A stretch of DNA of 64,000 nt from Linyphia triangularis. Lineage: Eukaryota > Arthropoda > Arachnida > Araneae > Linyphiidae. The notes below the pieces were generated by a model. The model worked only from the letters and a program-made list of their open reading frames with translations, did no database searches and was not told the DNA's origin. This document shows positions 12,843-64,000 of the stretch, in pieces (within the stretch, counting starts at the first letter, position 1; every line of letters starts with the position of its first letter). Made by a program: the position numbers and the translations under genes. The stretch is taken from positions 48,459,385 through 48,523,384 of the forward strand of contig OZ021727.1 in NCBI GenBank assembly GCA_963978545.1, in the 5' to 3' direction.

Positions 12843-12854
12843 GTTTCCTCTATA
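12761..12854 (-). repeat. Right arm of 94-bp inverted repeat
   Basis: Inverted copy of 10705-10798; it provides the ATG and first 27 codons of the BEL/Pao open frame. Confidence 0.9.
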
Positions 12855-13082
12855 TATGCGTTATCCACTTCCTGAGATATTTGGAGCTCTACTTTGACAA
12901 CAAGAAACTCTGTGTTTTGATGGTTTTAAATCTTTTCCTATTAATGATCAACGTTTGTGGCAGAAAGCGATGGATAAAGAGATGGAAAGTATGAATATCA
13001 ACCATGTCTGGGAACTTGAAAATCTGCCTCCTGATTTGTGAGCTCTCTCCTGCAAGTGGATGTTTACCAAGAAATGCTAATA
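12855..13082 (+). pseudogene. Copia reverse transcriptase N-terminal fragment
   Basis: The plus strand reads WQKAMDKEMESMNINHVWEL and, after a stop, ALSCKWMFTKK. These are the WxxAMxxEmeSL...TWeL and CKWvfk motifs that open a Copia reverse transcriptase. It ends in stops; the rest of the enzyme is absent. It is the far side of the element split by the BEL/Pao insertion. Confidence 0.75.
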
Positions 13083-13869
13083 AACAATAATGCATGATAA
13101 AAAATACGTAAAAAATAAATAAAATACTTCTATTGTAGCTTAAATAAAAACGTAATCACTACCGAATGCAGAAATGTTTATAGAGTTATAAAGTACGAAA
13201 ATTGGCAAATCGATTTTTTTTATCAGTTTTGTACACCTACCCCCTTAAGTTTGTTTTAACTTTTAAGTGTTTCTGTGAAATGCATATTTTATTTTAATTG
13301 GAAATTTGGTGGAATTATTATCCTGGAAAAATGACAACTACTCGTTTCATTAATAAAGGACTTTACCAACAACTTTTTTGTTTATTATGTAGATTGATGT
13401 TTATGAAAAATCATTTAGAGTCCTGATAAAAAATTTATAAATTCCCAAACTATTTTTTGTTAATTGCTGTTGTTAGTGTAATAGGTTTTTTCTTCTGCAT
13501 GCATAATACAAGAAGATAGGAATGGAAAAATATAATCAGGTATAGTTAATTCAGACTATAAATCAGCAGTTAAACAGAAAGGGCTGTTAAGCAGAATATC
13601 ATTATTTTATTAAAAAAAAAAGTTTTGCTTATGGAGAGACTAAAATATGTTTATGCGACGGCATACGATTATTTATAATGAAAGCGCCCTCATCCCCTTT
13701 TGTCCACCGTCCTTTCAAAGTACCCAGTACGGGGCTGTCAAGGATAGAGAATCAGCATAAATTGCATTTTAAAACCCATAATGAATAAATGGAATTTTAA
13801 AATGCTTAGTTAATTAATTTCTGTCATAAATGTGTTGTACTATTTTCTTTCTTCAAAATAAAATCAAGA
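13083..13869. other. Unassigned spacer before unit 2
   Basis: AT-rich. I see no gene, tandem repeat or terminal repeats between the Copia remnant and the edge of unit 2. Confidence 0.5.
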
Positions 13870-15153
13870 AAAATTACAAGCAGAGAAATCTTCATTTTAT
13901 TGATAAATTGTACAGTGCAATGATTAATTACGAAATAGTTAAAAGATTGATTATCTTTTCGACGACTATAGAATGACTGGTGGCGTGCAAATAGAAATGC
14001 ACTAAAGCACATAAGAAACTTAAGATATTTTTCAATACTTCCGTTCAAAAACATTGTATATAGACTACAGATGTTGTTTATTCCTCGTGACTTACTTCTG
14101 GGCATTTTTTTTTTTTTTATAACATTGTATTGCAAAATTATTCTTAATAAGTAGTAGTGACAAATTTGGATCATTTCGAAAAGTGCAGTCGGTCCTGGAC
14201 TAACTGATCACACTGATAAAAAAAAAAAAAAAAGGAATGAAAGGAAAAGCTATCTCAATTGCTAATTACGATCGGGCAAATAATGGTAATTGTTATTCAA
14301 ATTCCAAAAGTGTCCATGTTATTTAGCCAAGTATTTCTTAAAAATGAAAGTCTCTGAAATGAAATTCGTCAGATTCCATCAGACAATAATTTCTCATACG
14401 AAATATTTTAGTTTAAAAATAAGCTGTTAAGATAATTGCTGTGACTATTACTGCAGTCTACCTTACAGTATATTGACCAAGTAAATTTTTTCTAACAAAA
14501 TATTGTTTTAACTGCAACAATATAACGCAAAAGCAACGTGATTTTCGATGATTCCATATGATTAGGTAGAATAAATCAACGTTTTCAAGACATCTACTTC
14601 AATGTAACCGAATTCGTCTTTTTGCTAAAAAATTAAAAGCATCACAGCATATATAACTTACATATATAATAAAAATATATGTGCACAATAAATCGGTTGA
14701 CCTTAACTATGTGTTAAACTTATACACGATTGATGTTACATATTTCTTTTTACATTAATCCTTAATAAATAAGGCTTATTTGCGATATCCACTTTTGATG
14801 AGAAATTACCTTTGTGCAACATCATATTTTCATACGTATTTATATGTTTGTAAACTTAAGTGATACTGTATATGAAATACGAGCTTTAGGATTTTTTAAA
14901 TACTTTCTTATAAACTGCTTAGTAAAAAAAATGACCTTGTAGACGAACACATACCACAGCTAAAACGTCCCTTTCTACTTTTTTTTTTTAATTTACATTA
15001 AAATAAGAGTTTTAAGATTGAAAAAAGTAATAACGGGAAGCAGTTAGTTTTTTTTAACCAGAATTTAAAGAAAATCATATTTCGGTCAGAATTTTTTTTT
15101 TTATCAGAAAATAAATGTATGAAGAATCATAAAGTGAACAATTATATTCTAAT

Positions 15154-33922
<18,769 letters not shown>

Positions 33923-34041
33923 CTTAACAAAGTCCAAAATTTACTAGAATGTGAAATTCAACCCAACATCAGAAATAAATACGCCAAAAAGTTTCCGCTT
34001 TGACAAACTAAGAGAAGGTTGATGAGAAGAACAACAATAAA

Positions 34042-34080
<39 letters not shown>

Positions 34081-34337
34081 ATTTGATTTAGATCTTTTAA
34101 AAGTTCTACAAACTAGACTTTCCAAAATTCTACAATAACATATGTGTCAATAAAATCCGAAAAATAAACTAATTGATGATGCTGAATGACAGTTTAAATT
34201 ACCTTGAACACTATTAGATATAGAACCAACTTATCATCACAATTTGTGTATTATATTTATATTGTGATCATAACTCGTTCAAATTTATAAATAGAACATT
34301 CTAAATTTGTTTGCTTTAACCTTTACGTCGGTAGTGC

Positions 34338-34551
34338 AGGGTGTACACAAATAAGTTGGGCTACGGAGTTTAAATTGATCAGTATAACTTTTTATAACTA
34401 CGCATTATAAACCATTATTTTTCTTCAACTAATTTATGTTCATCATGCCATTTATTCTGTATGCAAAACAAAATTCTTAGTATGCCTAGTTATTAAGAGT
34501 TATACAGATTTATTTAAAATCCAAAGCCCAACTAATTTGTTTACGCCTTAC
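34338..34551. mobile_element. MITE with about 75-bp inverted ends
   Basis: The left end CAGGGTGTACACAAATAAGT matches, in reverse complement, the right end CAACTAATTTGTTTACGCC; pairing extends inward through GGGCT...TTTAAA...GTATAACT. It lies at the upstream edge of unit 2; unit 1 reads through without it. The target duplication was not resolved. Confidence 0.6.
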
Positions 34552-34559
34552 CATGAATT

Positions 34560-35018
34560 TAATTTTAAAGAGATTTCGAAAAATTCTGTCTTGACCTAAT
34601 ATCTTCAACAATAGTAATACAAATATGTTCTACTTAGCTGTTCTTACATTATCTATAAAGAACAATCGTAAAACAATAAAAATGACTAAAATTAATAAAA
34701 TGACAGACACATCATTTTAGATAAATTTTTATAGATCCGATATTTTTATAGAGCTCAGAAAATTAACTTCATTAAATACCTTTTGTTGAATAATTCTGTT
34801 GTGTCAATATTATACCGTTAAGAACTTATTCTCTTCGGTACTTATTTCTAACATGTATTTTTGAAAGCTATTTTCCAAATTACATAATGTAATAGAACTA
34901 TTTCTAGACCAGGATTAGGTTTCAGCGAAGCTTTTTCTTCATTGTAGAAAAAAAGCAAAAAAATTTCCTTTTATAGGTGTATAATTCATAAGATTTTTTC
35001 ATCCAATGAAATACTATA
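34560..35018. other. Unassigned AT-rich spacer
   Basis: Sequence between two inverted-repeat elements. No coding motif or repeat is seen. Confidence 0.45.
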
Positions 35019-36010
35019 CATGAGTCGTCCATTTCCAAAAGTGTCTAGTTGCCTATGGGACAACTTTTCAGGAAACGAGGAAAACCAGTATTTTATTAAA
35101 CTCAAGAGTTAATTTATGACTGTTATGTTTACAAAATCTGTAAATAAATTAGAAACACAATTTACAAGGTCTTAGGTCGGTATTACTTTGTATAAAGCAG
35201 TAATAAGCTGTTTTAATATGCAACTAGGCAGTTTTGGAAAAGTTTTTTGTAATTAGCTAGTTTTGGAATTGGACCTTTTGTAATTAGCTAGTTTTGGCAC
35301 TGTAAATGCAACTGGTCAGTTTTGTAAATCAAAAACAACAATGAGACTGAATGTGATGCTAAAAAGTTTAAAACAAACTACTTTTATTTCCACTTACACT
35401 TTTCACAACACCTTCAACTCTCCCTTCTTCAACATTTGCAATAATTAAACTCATTTTCTTTCACAAGATCACAAGAAAAGACAACATAACACGAGACATA
35501 ATCTCATAGAAATCACTCAACTTTCAATCATCACAACTGAACAAAAATATCTGATTCCTTAAAAGTAGCAGTAATTATTAGTAAAAAGTGTAAAAATATA
35601 GGTCTGCACTATGAAAATGTCTCCCAGTTTTTCCGAAAAAACAATTTTGTGGAAGCTTACAACTAGTGGGAAGGACTCTTTTTTTTTTTTTTATTGCAAC
35701 TAGCAAGTTTTGGAAATTACTTCGTGATAGCCGCTATCTAAGATGCTAGCAGGTAGGTAGTTTTGAAACACTGAGTTTGCAACAAGACAGTTTTGAAAAT
35801 GGAATGAAATGCAACTAGGCTCGGTTTGAATTTGTACTCGATTTTTAGTCCTTTAAAAAAAAAAATTAAAAAAAAATAGGATTTAGAAACTTTTGTCACA
35901 CTGTAAAACTATTTTAAAATGTGTATTTCAGTTCTGCCAACTAAATGCAATTGAAATCTCAACTTTTAAAATTTTGTCAACTAGGCACTTTTGAAAATGG
36001 ACGACTCATG
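35019..36010. mobile_element. 992-bp TIR element with recurring subterminal motif
   Basis: Ends CATGAGTCGTCCATTTCCAA and, inverted, CATGAGTCGTCCATTTTCAA, matching over about 34 bp with three or so mismatches, flanked by TA on both sides (35017-35018 and 36011-36012). Internally a motif close to CAACTAGGCAGTTTTGGAAA recurs about nine times near both ends. No transposase; non-autonomous. Confidence 0.75.
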
Positions 36011-36012
36011 TA

Positions 36013-38184
36013 ATCAGCTTCCATACAGCAGCTGACTGATTTTAAACTTTCAATTGTTTTGCAAGAAATGGCGAATTTGAAATTAATTAAAACTTGATTA
36101 ATACAAATAAACTGAAGAGTTTCAATTAGTTAAAAAAAAATCAGTAAAAACACTTTGTAATGATTTTAATACCGATCATACAAAAAACTTTCTCTTTTTT
36201 TCGATTTGCATCCAAACAGGGGCTAATTTAGAGGTCAGTCATGAGGGTGCGATAATGACCGGTGATTGCTTACAGTGACGGTGACAATTTGACAACGGGG
36301 AAAATTGGAGGGGGGAGAGGGTCCTCAATTAGATAACTAACTCCCATATAACTAATCACTCCCACAAATGCAATGAAAAATTAATTTATAAATATTTAAT
36401 ATTTTTATTAGATTAATAATATCAAAGAACACATTAAAATAATCTCATGTAGATCTAGCCAAGTGAAAATTTTCAACTCTCTTGAAATTGAAACTTTGTT
36501 AATGTATGTTGAATTACCATTATAAATAATTTAATACAAAAAAAGTGACAGATCTTTTAACAACTTTGGCCAACACTGCAGGAACGTAAAACTTCCTATT
36601 CATAAGTTCTTATTAATTTTCATAGTTAAATAATGCTTTTCTACTCTGTTCGACATCATATTAGTAAATTAAAAAATAAATTGCATGAAAAATGTGAAAT
36701 TTTAAAAACCGATGATATTCAATTACAGTTCTGTGTAAGAAAGAAAAGGGAAGAAGGAAACTGATGGGGAAGAAGAAAACAGAGTTACGAGATTCCAAGT
36801 AAATAAACTTAATAACTTAATTAAAAATTCTGCAGCATACACAGGGAAAAATACTCTTTAAATATTACATAAATTTAGAAACTAAAATACAAATCACTCA
36901 TGCATGAAATACAAAAATTATAAAAGAAATGCTTGCAGCTGCAATTTCACCTTAAAATTTAAAAAGATATCAAAATATTTTAAGTAAATTATTTGTAAGA
37001 CATCGGTATTATTCCCAATATAACAATCATTTATATTTCAATAATCAATTCATATCAAAACAAATTTTGGCTTTTGTTAAACAGAGCAAATGAAAACTGC
37101 CAAAAGCTTTGAATACGCAATATTTACAAATTTGCAACATAAGTTGAAGGTATAATTAATTATGCTAGTTTCATTTTTGTGTATGAGTAAAATATTTTGT
37201 ATGCCCACACCCCCCTTCTCCTCCTCAAAAATGAAAGTCTAGTTACGTCCTCATATCTCTTCAAAACATATTTAACATTTATGTATGAATCCTTGAAGGG
37301 TATTTACTAAATGTAATCTTTTCAAGTTTATTTAAAGGACTTTAAAAAAGGTATTTTTTTAGAAAACAGACATTTTTTGAACTAGCTTATTCTCAATTAA
37401 GTATGGCATTTTCAGACATTTGTTCCACAAATATGATTTATTTATAATTACCATCAACATTTGAACTTTATTGAGAACAACTAATCACTGAATAAGTATT
37501 TTATACATTGCATTACAAAGCACAAAAAGCATCTCCAGACATTTATTCCGCAAAAATGTTTTATTTACATTTATCTTCAACATTTGAACTTTATTAAAAA
37601 AAAAGTCAATGAAAAAGTATTTTATACATTGCATTATAAAGCATAAAATGCAGGATTTCTGGCTAAGGATTTCTCAGATCACCGGAGCTCAAGCAGATCT
37701 TTACTTCATCCAAGCTTCATTTATCTCAGCAACCTTTACCAGACATAAAACTCATTAATTTTAAGTTTTAGTCAAGGAGTTCTTTTAGAAATACAATACA
37801 TACTAATAGCTATTGTTGTTTTGTAAGCAAGTTTGAAATGCATCAAGTCCTACGATATTTATTATTAGATAATTAAAAATCATGATCTTCTAGAAGAACA
37901 TGCAAGTTCATTGGAAATGAATTATCTGATTTCGAAACTGTATAAAGCAGAAGTCGTTAAACGTATTAACATGATTATTGTGAGGAAGTTCGTGAAAGAA
38001 CTTCTTTTAACTTTCCCCTCTTCATTTCTCCTACCCTAAGCATGATGCCTTGAATATGAAGTTCACTAACTCATGGATTAGACAGAGGGACTCAATGCCA
38101 TCATCTCCACGAAGCCTAAATCACAACCCACTTGGCTTTTAACTCTGAGGATACTTCAAGAACTTCACGTAGAGTGAACAAATT
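36013..38184. other. Unassigned spacer between units 2 and 3
   Basis: AT-rich and without a recognisable gene. The only structure seen is a two-copy tandem duplication at 37,406-37,650. Confidence 0.5.
37406..37650 (+). repeat. Two-copy tandem duplication, period about 123 bp
   Basis: GCATTTTCAGACATTTGTTC at 37,406 recurs as GCATCTCCAGACATTTATTC at about 37,529. Both are followed by CAACATTTGAACTTTATT and AAGTATTTTATACATTGCAT. Confidence 0.85.
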
Positions 38185-38830
38185 ACAGGTCAGACAATTA
38201 GCTTCATTGGATTACGTTAACTCTGAACTAGGAAATGTTAACTCCGGACCTATTTGGAAGAAATAATAGGAGATTGATTATCGTTATGATGACTATTGAG
38301 CTACTAGTGGCTTGCAAACCGAAACGTACTAAAGCAGGTTTGAAACTTTAAATATTTTTAATGCTTTCGACCAAAAACAATGTGTATAGACTATAAATGT
38401 TATTTATTTCCCCTTGATATTGTCTTAACATCAGGGCATTCTTTTTTGATGACCTTGTATTGCAAAATTATTCTTAATAAACAGAAGTGACAAATTTGGA
38501 CCGTTTTGAAAAGTGCAGTCGTTCCTGGGCTAACTAAATACCCCGATGAAAAGGAAAAAAAAGTAATAGCTATCTCAATTGTTTATTAGGATATACAAAA
38601 TAATGATAATTGTTTATTCAAATTCAAAAAGTGTCGATGTTGTTTCGTCAAGTACTTTTTAAATGTGCAAGTAGCTGAAATCAATTCCATCGGACACATA
38701 AGGAACAATAATTCCTCAGTCAAAATATTTGAACTTAAAAATATGCTATGTAAAATATTCGCTTCAACTATTACTTTCATCTCCATTACATGGTATTGAT
38801 CGCTGATTGTTTTTCTACAATTGACTATAG

Positions 38831-39505
38831 CAGTGGCGGCTCGTGCACTACAGCCAGTACAGCCGGGCTGCATCTAAATTTATTAGTTCAAAACTAAAAT
38901 TATTTATTTTACAATTTTCTAAAATGAAGATCCATTTCAACGGTAAGTGAAAAAAATCCGATAAACGGCAATCTTCTTGCCTGAATAATTCACGAGAAAA
39001 ACCAGCTTCAATCAAAGTGATCTTCCTCCGAACACAGCAGCCGTGTTTCTTGGAACGTGTTTTGGGCAGCCATGTTGTCGTGGTAACCAATTGAAAGCAA
39101 TAGAAGCCTTCCCTCTACGCAATGTAACAGCGATGTTGCCAATCAAGTATTATTTCTAACTTCGGCTGTCCTTCAGAATTCGATGAGCTGATTGGCTCAG
39201 CGTATGAGAATCTGCGTGGGTGAGGTGAGTGTGTTGCCAAAACAGCACCATTTTATGACGACAACATTGACTGATTCTTGATTTTGTTTTCAAAAAATAA
39301 GTAAGTGTTTTCTTTCTCATCTTATTTATTTTATTAAAATTGAAAGGAAACTTTGATTTGAGTTTGATTATTAAAGATTATTAAGATTAAAGACTTAGCG
39401 CTCATGAATGATTGTGAAAAATGTGTGGTGTGGGGATGGTGATGGGGGGGGGGGGGGACGAATATTTCCGGCTTCACTAGCATCTTCGATCACAGGCCGC
39501 CACTA
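38831..39505. mobile_element. hAT-type non-autonomous element
   Basis: Left end CAGTGGCGGCTCGTGCACTA; right end CACAGGCCGCCACTA, its imperfect inverse. Flanks GACTATAG (38823-38830) and GACTATTT (39506-39513) agree at six of eight positions, as expected of an 8-bp target duplication. Unit 2 lacks the insertion. An 80-codon minus-strand frame inside has no recognised domain. Confidence 0.65.
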
Positions 39506-40191
39506 GACTATTTGTTTTAACTGTAAATTTATAACGTAAAATTCAAACGTTTTTCGATGATTCTTTATGTTTAGGTGGAATGAATCAATATTTTCAAGAC
39601 ATCTACTTCAATGAAACTGAATTCGTCGTCTTGCTGAGAAAATCCAAAGCATCTATAACAGACTTGCATGTATAATAATAATAATATATGTATATTAAAT
39701 CGGTCGTCCTTAAGTATGAGTTAAACTAAAACACAATTGAAGTTGAAATTTTCTTTTTTAAATTATCTTTAACAAATAAGGCTGATTTGAGATATCCACT
39801 TTTGATGAGAAATTATATTAATGCAGCATCATATTTTCGTACGCAAGTATATGTTTGTAAATTTAAGTTATATAGTAAATGAAATACACACTTTAGAATT
39901 TTTTAAATACTTTCTTATAGACTGCATTTTAAAAGGACCTTGTTGATGAACATATACCATAAGCTAAAATATGAAAATAATAATAATTTGTAATATGTAA
40001 TAAAAAATTTTAATAATAAGAATACAATATTAAATTAATAATGTTAAGAAATAATGAAATGAGTTATAATTTAATGTGAAGTAGTAAGTAGTTTATCAGA
40101 ACTTACTGGAGATCATAACTTTATCAGAATTTTGTTTTAAATAGAAAAATAAATGTATGAAGAATCATAAAGTAAACAATTATATTCTAAA
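39506..40191. other. 3' flank of unit 3, colinear with unit 2
   Basis: Aligns with unit 2 around 14,500-15,150 (for example ATTTTCAAGACATCTACTTC). In unit 3 it is separated from the receptor by the Helitron. No gene seen. Confidence 0.6.
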
Positions 40192-40629
40192 CTAGCGGAA
40201 TACCCGTTCTTCGCTACGAAGTTTTAACATGCGCAATATTTTAGCTAGCTGTGAGGCCTCGCTTTGCGGAAATCTGTCATTCGTGTATAGGTCCCAGTTT
40301 TTGGCGCTTCGCTCGCCGGAAGGTTCATCGCTAAGCAAAATAGAGTTCGCTTCGTTCGCTGAAAAGTTCATGGACACATAAACACAGGCTTACTTCACTT
40401 GTTGAAAGGTTCATTGTTATGCAAACATACGCTCTCTGAAAGGTTCATTGCTGCTTAAGCATAAGCTCGCTTCACTCACGAATATCAAATTGCTACGTAA
40501 AGCCTTAATATTAGAAGCCTTTTGCCTGTCGAGACACAAAAAAAAAAATCCCCGTTAATTCAATAATACAACGCCCTTTAAGATTACTTTAACCCCTGTT
40601 TGTGGAAAGCAAAATTCGAAGACCAAATC

Positions 40630-41520
40630 AAATAATGTTGAAACTTTCAGAGCTCTAAGTCTATTAGAAGTCACTTTTCGTGAAAAAATTAATTAAAAAA
40701 CAAATAAAAATTTTAACATTCTTTTTATCAATAGTCAAATTAGAATGCCATAACTACTTGTGTTGAAAATTTCAAAACTGTAGCCCAAGTAGAATTCGTT
40801 TTGTAAAATATTTGTTAATTAATTAAATAAATTAATTAAAAAAGAAATAAATAAAAATTTAAAATTCTCTTTTTCAAAAGTCCAATTAGAAGGCCAAAAG
40901 TACTTATGTTGAAAATTTCAGAACTGTAGCAAAATTAGAAATAGCTTTGTTAAATATATATTAATTAATTAAAAAATTAATTGAAAAAGAACAAAATAAA
41001 AATTTAAAATTCTGTTTTTTAAAAGTCCAATTAAAAGGCCAAATCTACTTACGTTGAAACTTTCAGAGTTGTAGCCCTATTAGAAATCGTTTTTTAACAT
41101 ATTTATTAATTAATTAAAACATAAATTAAAAAAATTAATTAAATAAACTAAATAAAACTTTAAAATTCTGTTTTCCAAAAGTCTAATCAGAAGGCCAAAA
41201 CTTCTTATGTTGAATATTTCAGAGCTGTAGCCCTATTAGAGGTCGCTTTGTAAAAAAATGTGTTTATTAATTAAGAAAATTAATTAAAAAAAACTGATCA
41301 AAATTTTAAAATTCTATTTTTTAAAACTACAATTAGAAGGCTAAAACTACTTATGTGGAAAATTTCGGAGCTGTATCTCTGTTTAAAGTTGCTTTGTGAA
41401 AAAAAATTAACTAAAAAATAACTAATTAAAATTTTAACATTCTATTTATGATGTATACAATTAGAAGGCCAAAACTACTTATACTGAAAATTTCAGAGCT
41501 TTATTCCAATTTAAGTAGGT
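40630..41520 (-). repeat. Internal tandem array of the Helitron, about seven units
   Basis: Same unit as in the intron 1 copy, recurring near 40,640, 40,769, 40,910, 41,055, 41,215, 41,362 and 41,490. One unit more than its relative. Confidence 0.75.
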
Positions 41521-41553
41521 TTCTATAGATCCACAGACAGACACACAGCTTGT

Positions 41554-41559
41554 TTTATT
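41554..41559 (-). promoter_or_regulatory. Candidate polyadenylation hexamer supplied by the Helitron end
   Basis: AATAAA on the minus strand, 8 bases downstream of the unit 3 receptor stop codon, inside the terminal TCTATAATAATAAAAC of the inserted element. Use as a poly(A) signal is inference; it may lie too close to the stop to be the main site. Confidence 0.35.
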
Positions 41560-41567
41560 ATTATAGA

Positions 41568-62710
<21,143 letters not shown>

Positions 62711-63085
62711 CTTAACAAAGCCAAAAAATGCACTAGAACGTAAAATTCAGTTCAACATTAGAAATAAATTTGCCAATAATTTTCCACTTCAGGAAACTAA
62801 GAGAAGATTAATGAGAAGAATCATATTATGCTCATTTCCTTTAAAGGCATTTGATTTAGACCTTTTAAAAGTTTTACAAACTAAACTTTTTAAAAGTTCT
62901 TCAATGACATATTTGTCAATAAAATCAGGAAAGTGAACTAATTTATGATGCAGATGTTTTGTAGTTTAAATTATCTTTATCACTATTGGATGTAGCATCA
63001 AATTATGATTTAGCGACATACCACCAATACAATTAGTGGATTGTATTTATATACTGACAATAACTCATTTAAATTGACAGAGGAA

Positions 63086-64000
63086 ATTAGGCAGACGCTC
63101 TTTCATAGTTTATATCTTAAAATTTTAGCGCAATCTAATATTTATTCACTGCCCTATACCGAACAACTCCAGTTAACACAGAGTAAATGAAGTTTCATCA
63201 ACGAGGCACCTAAACCCTATTTGTGAGATCAATATAAAAATTCATGATGCAAAGTAATTAACCATGTATATGGTAATTGTAACTGGTAATTACAAAAATA
63301 TATAAAAACCATACCCCTCCTTTTTCTAAGCAAAAGTCTAAGCAAAAGCATGATGAGTCAAAACGTCTCCCCATGCTCTGATGTAACAATTGCAATTCAA
63401 TGCGTTGTGGTCTTAATTTAACTGCTTTTGAATAGAGAAAATGTGTAACTTTTCAAGTATTTAAAATGTGAGAAAAAGCACTTTGAATTTTATAACCTTG
63501 GCGAGAGTACTTTTTTAATTCGTATGAAAAGTCGTTTTAATATTTTTTTTTTTAAATTTGTTTATTTAAATGTATTTAATATTTTAAAATAAATGCTATT
63601 TTAATTTGTTTTACAATTACAATTGCTACGAATTTTCACAATGTGAATGTTAAAATTCGAAAGACATTTCTGCATTTCACATTTTGTTCGTTTGACCTCA
63701 TTTCTACTCATAAAAGTTTATTTATAAAAATCGGAATAGCTTGCTTTATCTACGCTTGCCCTTGTTGACATTTGTACAAAATTTCCGAGTTGTAAGTACA
63801 TTTTATGGAGGGCATTGGTATGGTATAATACGTAAATAATAATAATGATATTGATAATATAAACAACAATAACAACAACAATAATAATAATAATAATAAC
63901 AATTCGAACGATGGCTATGTCTTCAGTTCCAAAAGCGCAGAATATTGCTTTTTGCACCAAAAGTGTATTGTTTCCGATTATTTTATGTGTCTGATGCAAA
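63086..64000. other. Spacer upstream of unit 3
   Basis: Homology to the upstream flanks of units 1 and 2 ends near 63,085. The rest is AT-rich with an imperfect (AAT/AAC)n tract at 63,834-63,900; no gene seen. Confidence 0.5.

Larger units (their letters stand above)
10705..12854 (-). mobile_element. BEL/Pao pol 3' part flanked by a 94-bp inverted repeat
   Basis: A minus-strand BEL/Pao fragment lodged inside a plus-strand Copia element. Only the C-terminal half of pol and about 260 bp of possible 3' non-coding or LTR sequence (10,799-11,057) are present; gag, protease and reverse transcriptase are missing. Both outer ends carry the same 94-bp sequence in inverted orientation, which is not normal for an LTR element. 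Confidence 0.7.
40192..41567 (-). mobile_element. Helitron-like non-autonomous element at the stop codon of IR unit 3
   Basis: Same family as 26587-27629, 1,376 bp. The minus strand begins TCTATAATAATAAAACAAGC directly after the TGA at 41570-41568 and ends ACGGGTATTCCGCTAG. Unit 2 gives the empty site: its TGA is followed at once by ATTAGAATATAATTG, which in unit 3 is found on the far side of the element. It has about seven internal 130-bp units. Confidence 0.72.

Noticed and set aside
13824..14174. 116-codon minus-strand ORF
   Set aside because: The aligned sequence in unit 3 (about 38,200-38,500) does not keep the frame, and there is no recognisable domain.
38848..39090. 80-codon minus-strand ORF with Cys/Arg-rich start
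   Set aside because: Lies inside a hAT-type non-autonomous element and has no complete zinc-finger pattern; kept only as a note.

Overview
The window is AT-rich animal DNA, most likely from an arthropod and probably a chelicerate such as a spider. The evidence is a tandem family of short ionotropic-receptor (IR) genes with long introns and no amino-terminal domain, embedded in a dense mix of Tc1/mariner-type, hAT-type, Helitron-type, BEL/Pao, Copia and Ty3/Gypsy remnants, tRNA-derived SINEs and MITEs. The species itself cannot be read from the sequence. I see no free-standing tRNA or rRNA gene, no CRISPR array and no prokaryotic gene organisation.

The backbone is three tandem copies of a segmental duplication, all in the same orientation. 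Each carries one IR gene on the minus strand. Unit 1 (about 1-5,700) is cut by the left window edge and holds exons 1-4. Unit 2 (about 13,870-34,335) and unit 3 (about 38,185-63,085) each hold a complete gene. I assembled these genes by hand from conserved splice sites. All have the same plan: 8 exons of 30, 104, 91, 156, 145, 245, 287 and 220 nt with identical phases. Units 2 and 3 give uninterrupted 425-residue proteins. The first exon encodes only ten residues and lies 3.8-9.9 kb upstream of exon 2. The predicted protein has ligand-binding lobe S1, transmembrane segment M1, a pore loop, M3, lobe S2 and M4, and ends with a short cytoplasmic tail. It is likely a cation channel of the IR/iGluR superfamily, possibly chemosensory.

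The spacers and introns are filled with mobile DNA. Between units 1 and 2 (5,700-13,870) are a LINE RNase H fragment and a broken Copia element interrupted by the C-terminal part of a BEL/Pao pol, which is bounded by a 94-bp inverted repeat. Between units 2 and 3 (34,335-38,185) are a MITE and a 992-bp terminal-inverted-repeat element. Intron insertions include an internally deleted gag/protease/integrase element, a TA-centred palindrome, a 202-bp MITE, three Helitron-like elements with internal 130-bp tandem repeats, three tRNA-derived SINEs with clear target duplications, a mariner-like element with a dead transposase, a Tc1-like remnant, a THAP-bearing remnant and a 2.5-kb element with 8-bp target duplications.

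Because the three units align with each other, most insertions can be compared with an empty site in a sister copy, which fixes their borders. The most striking insertion is a Helitron-like element that landed immediately after the stop codon of the unit 3 receptor. It replaces the ancestral 3' flank and puts an AATAAA hexamer 8 bases beyond the stop.
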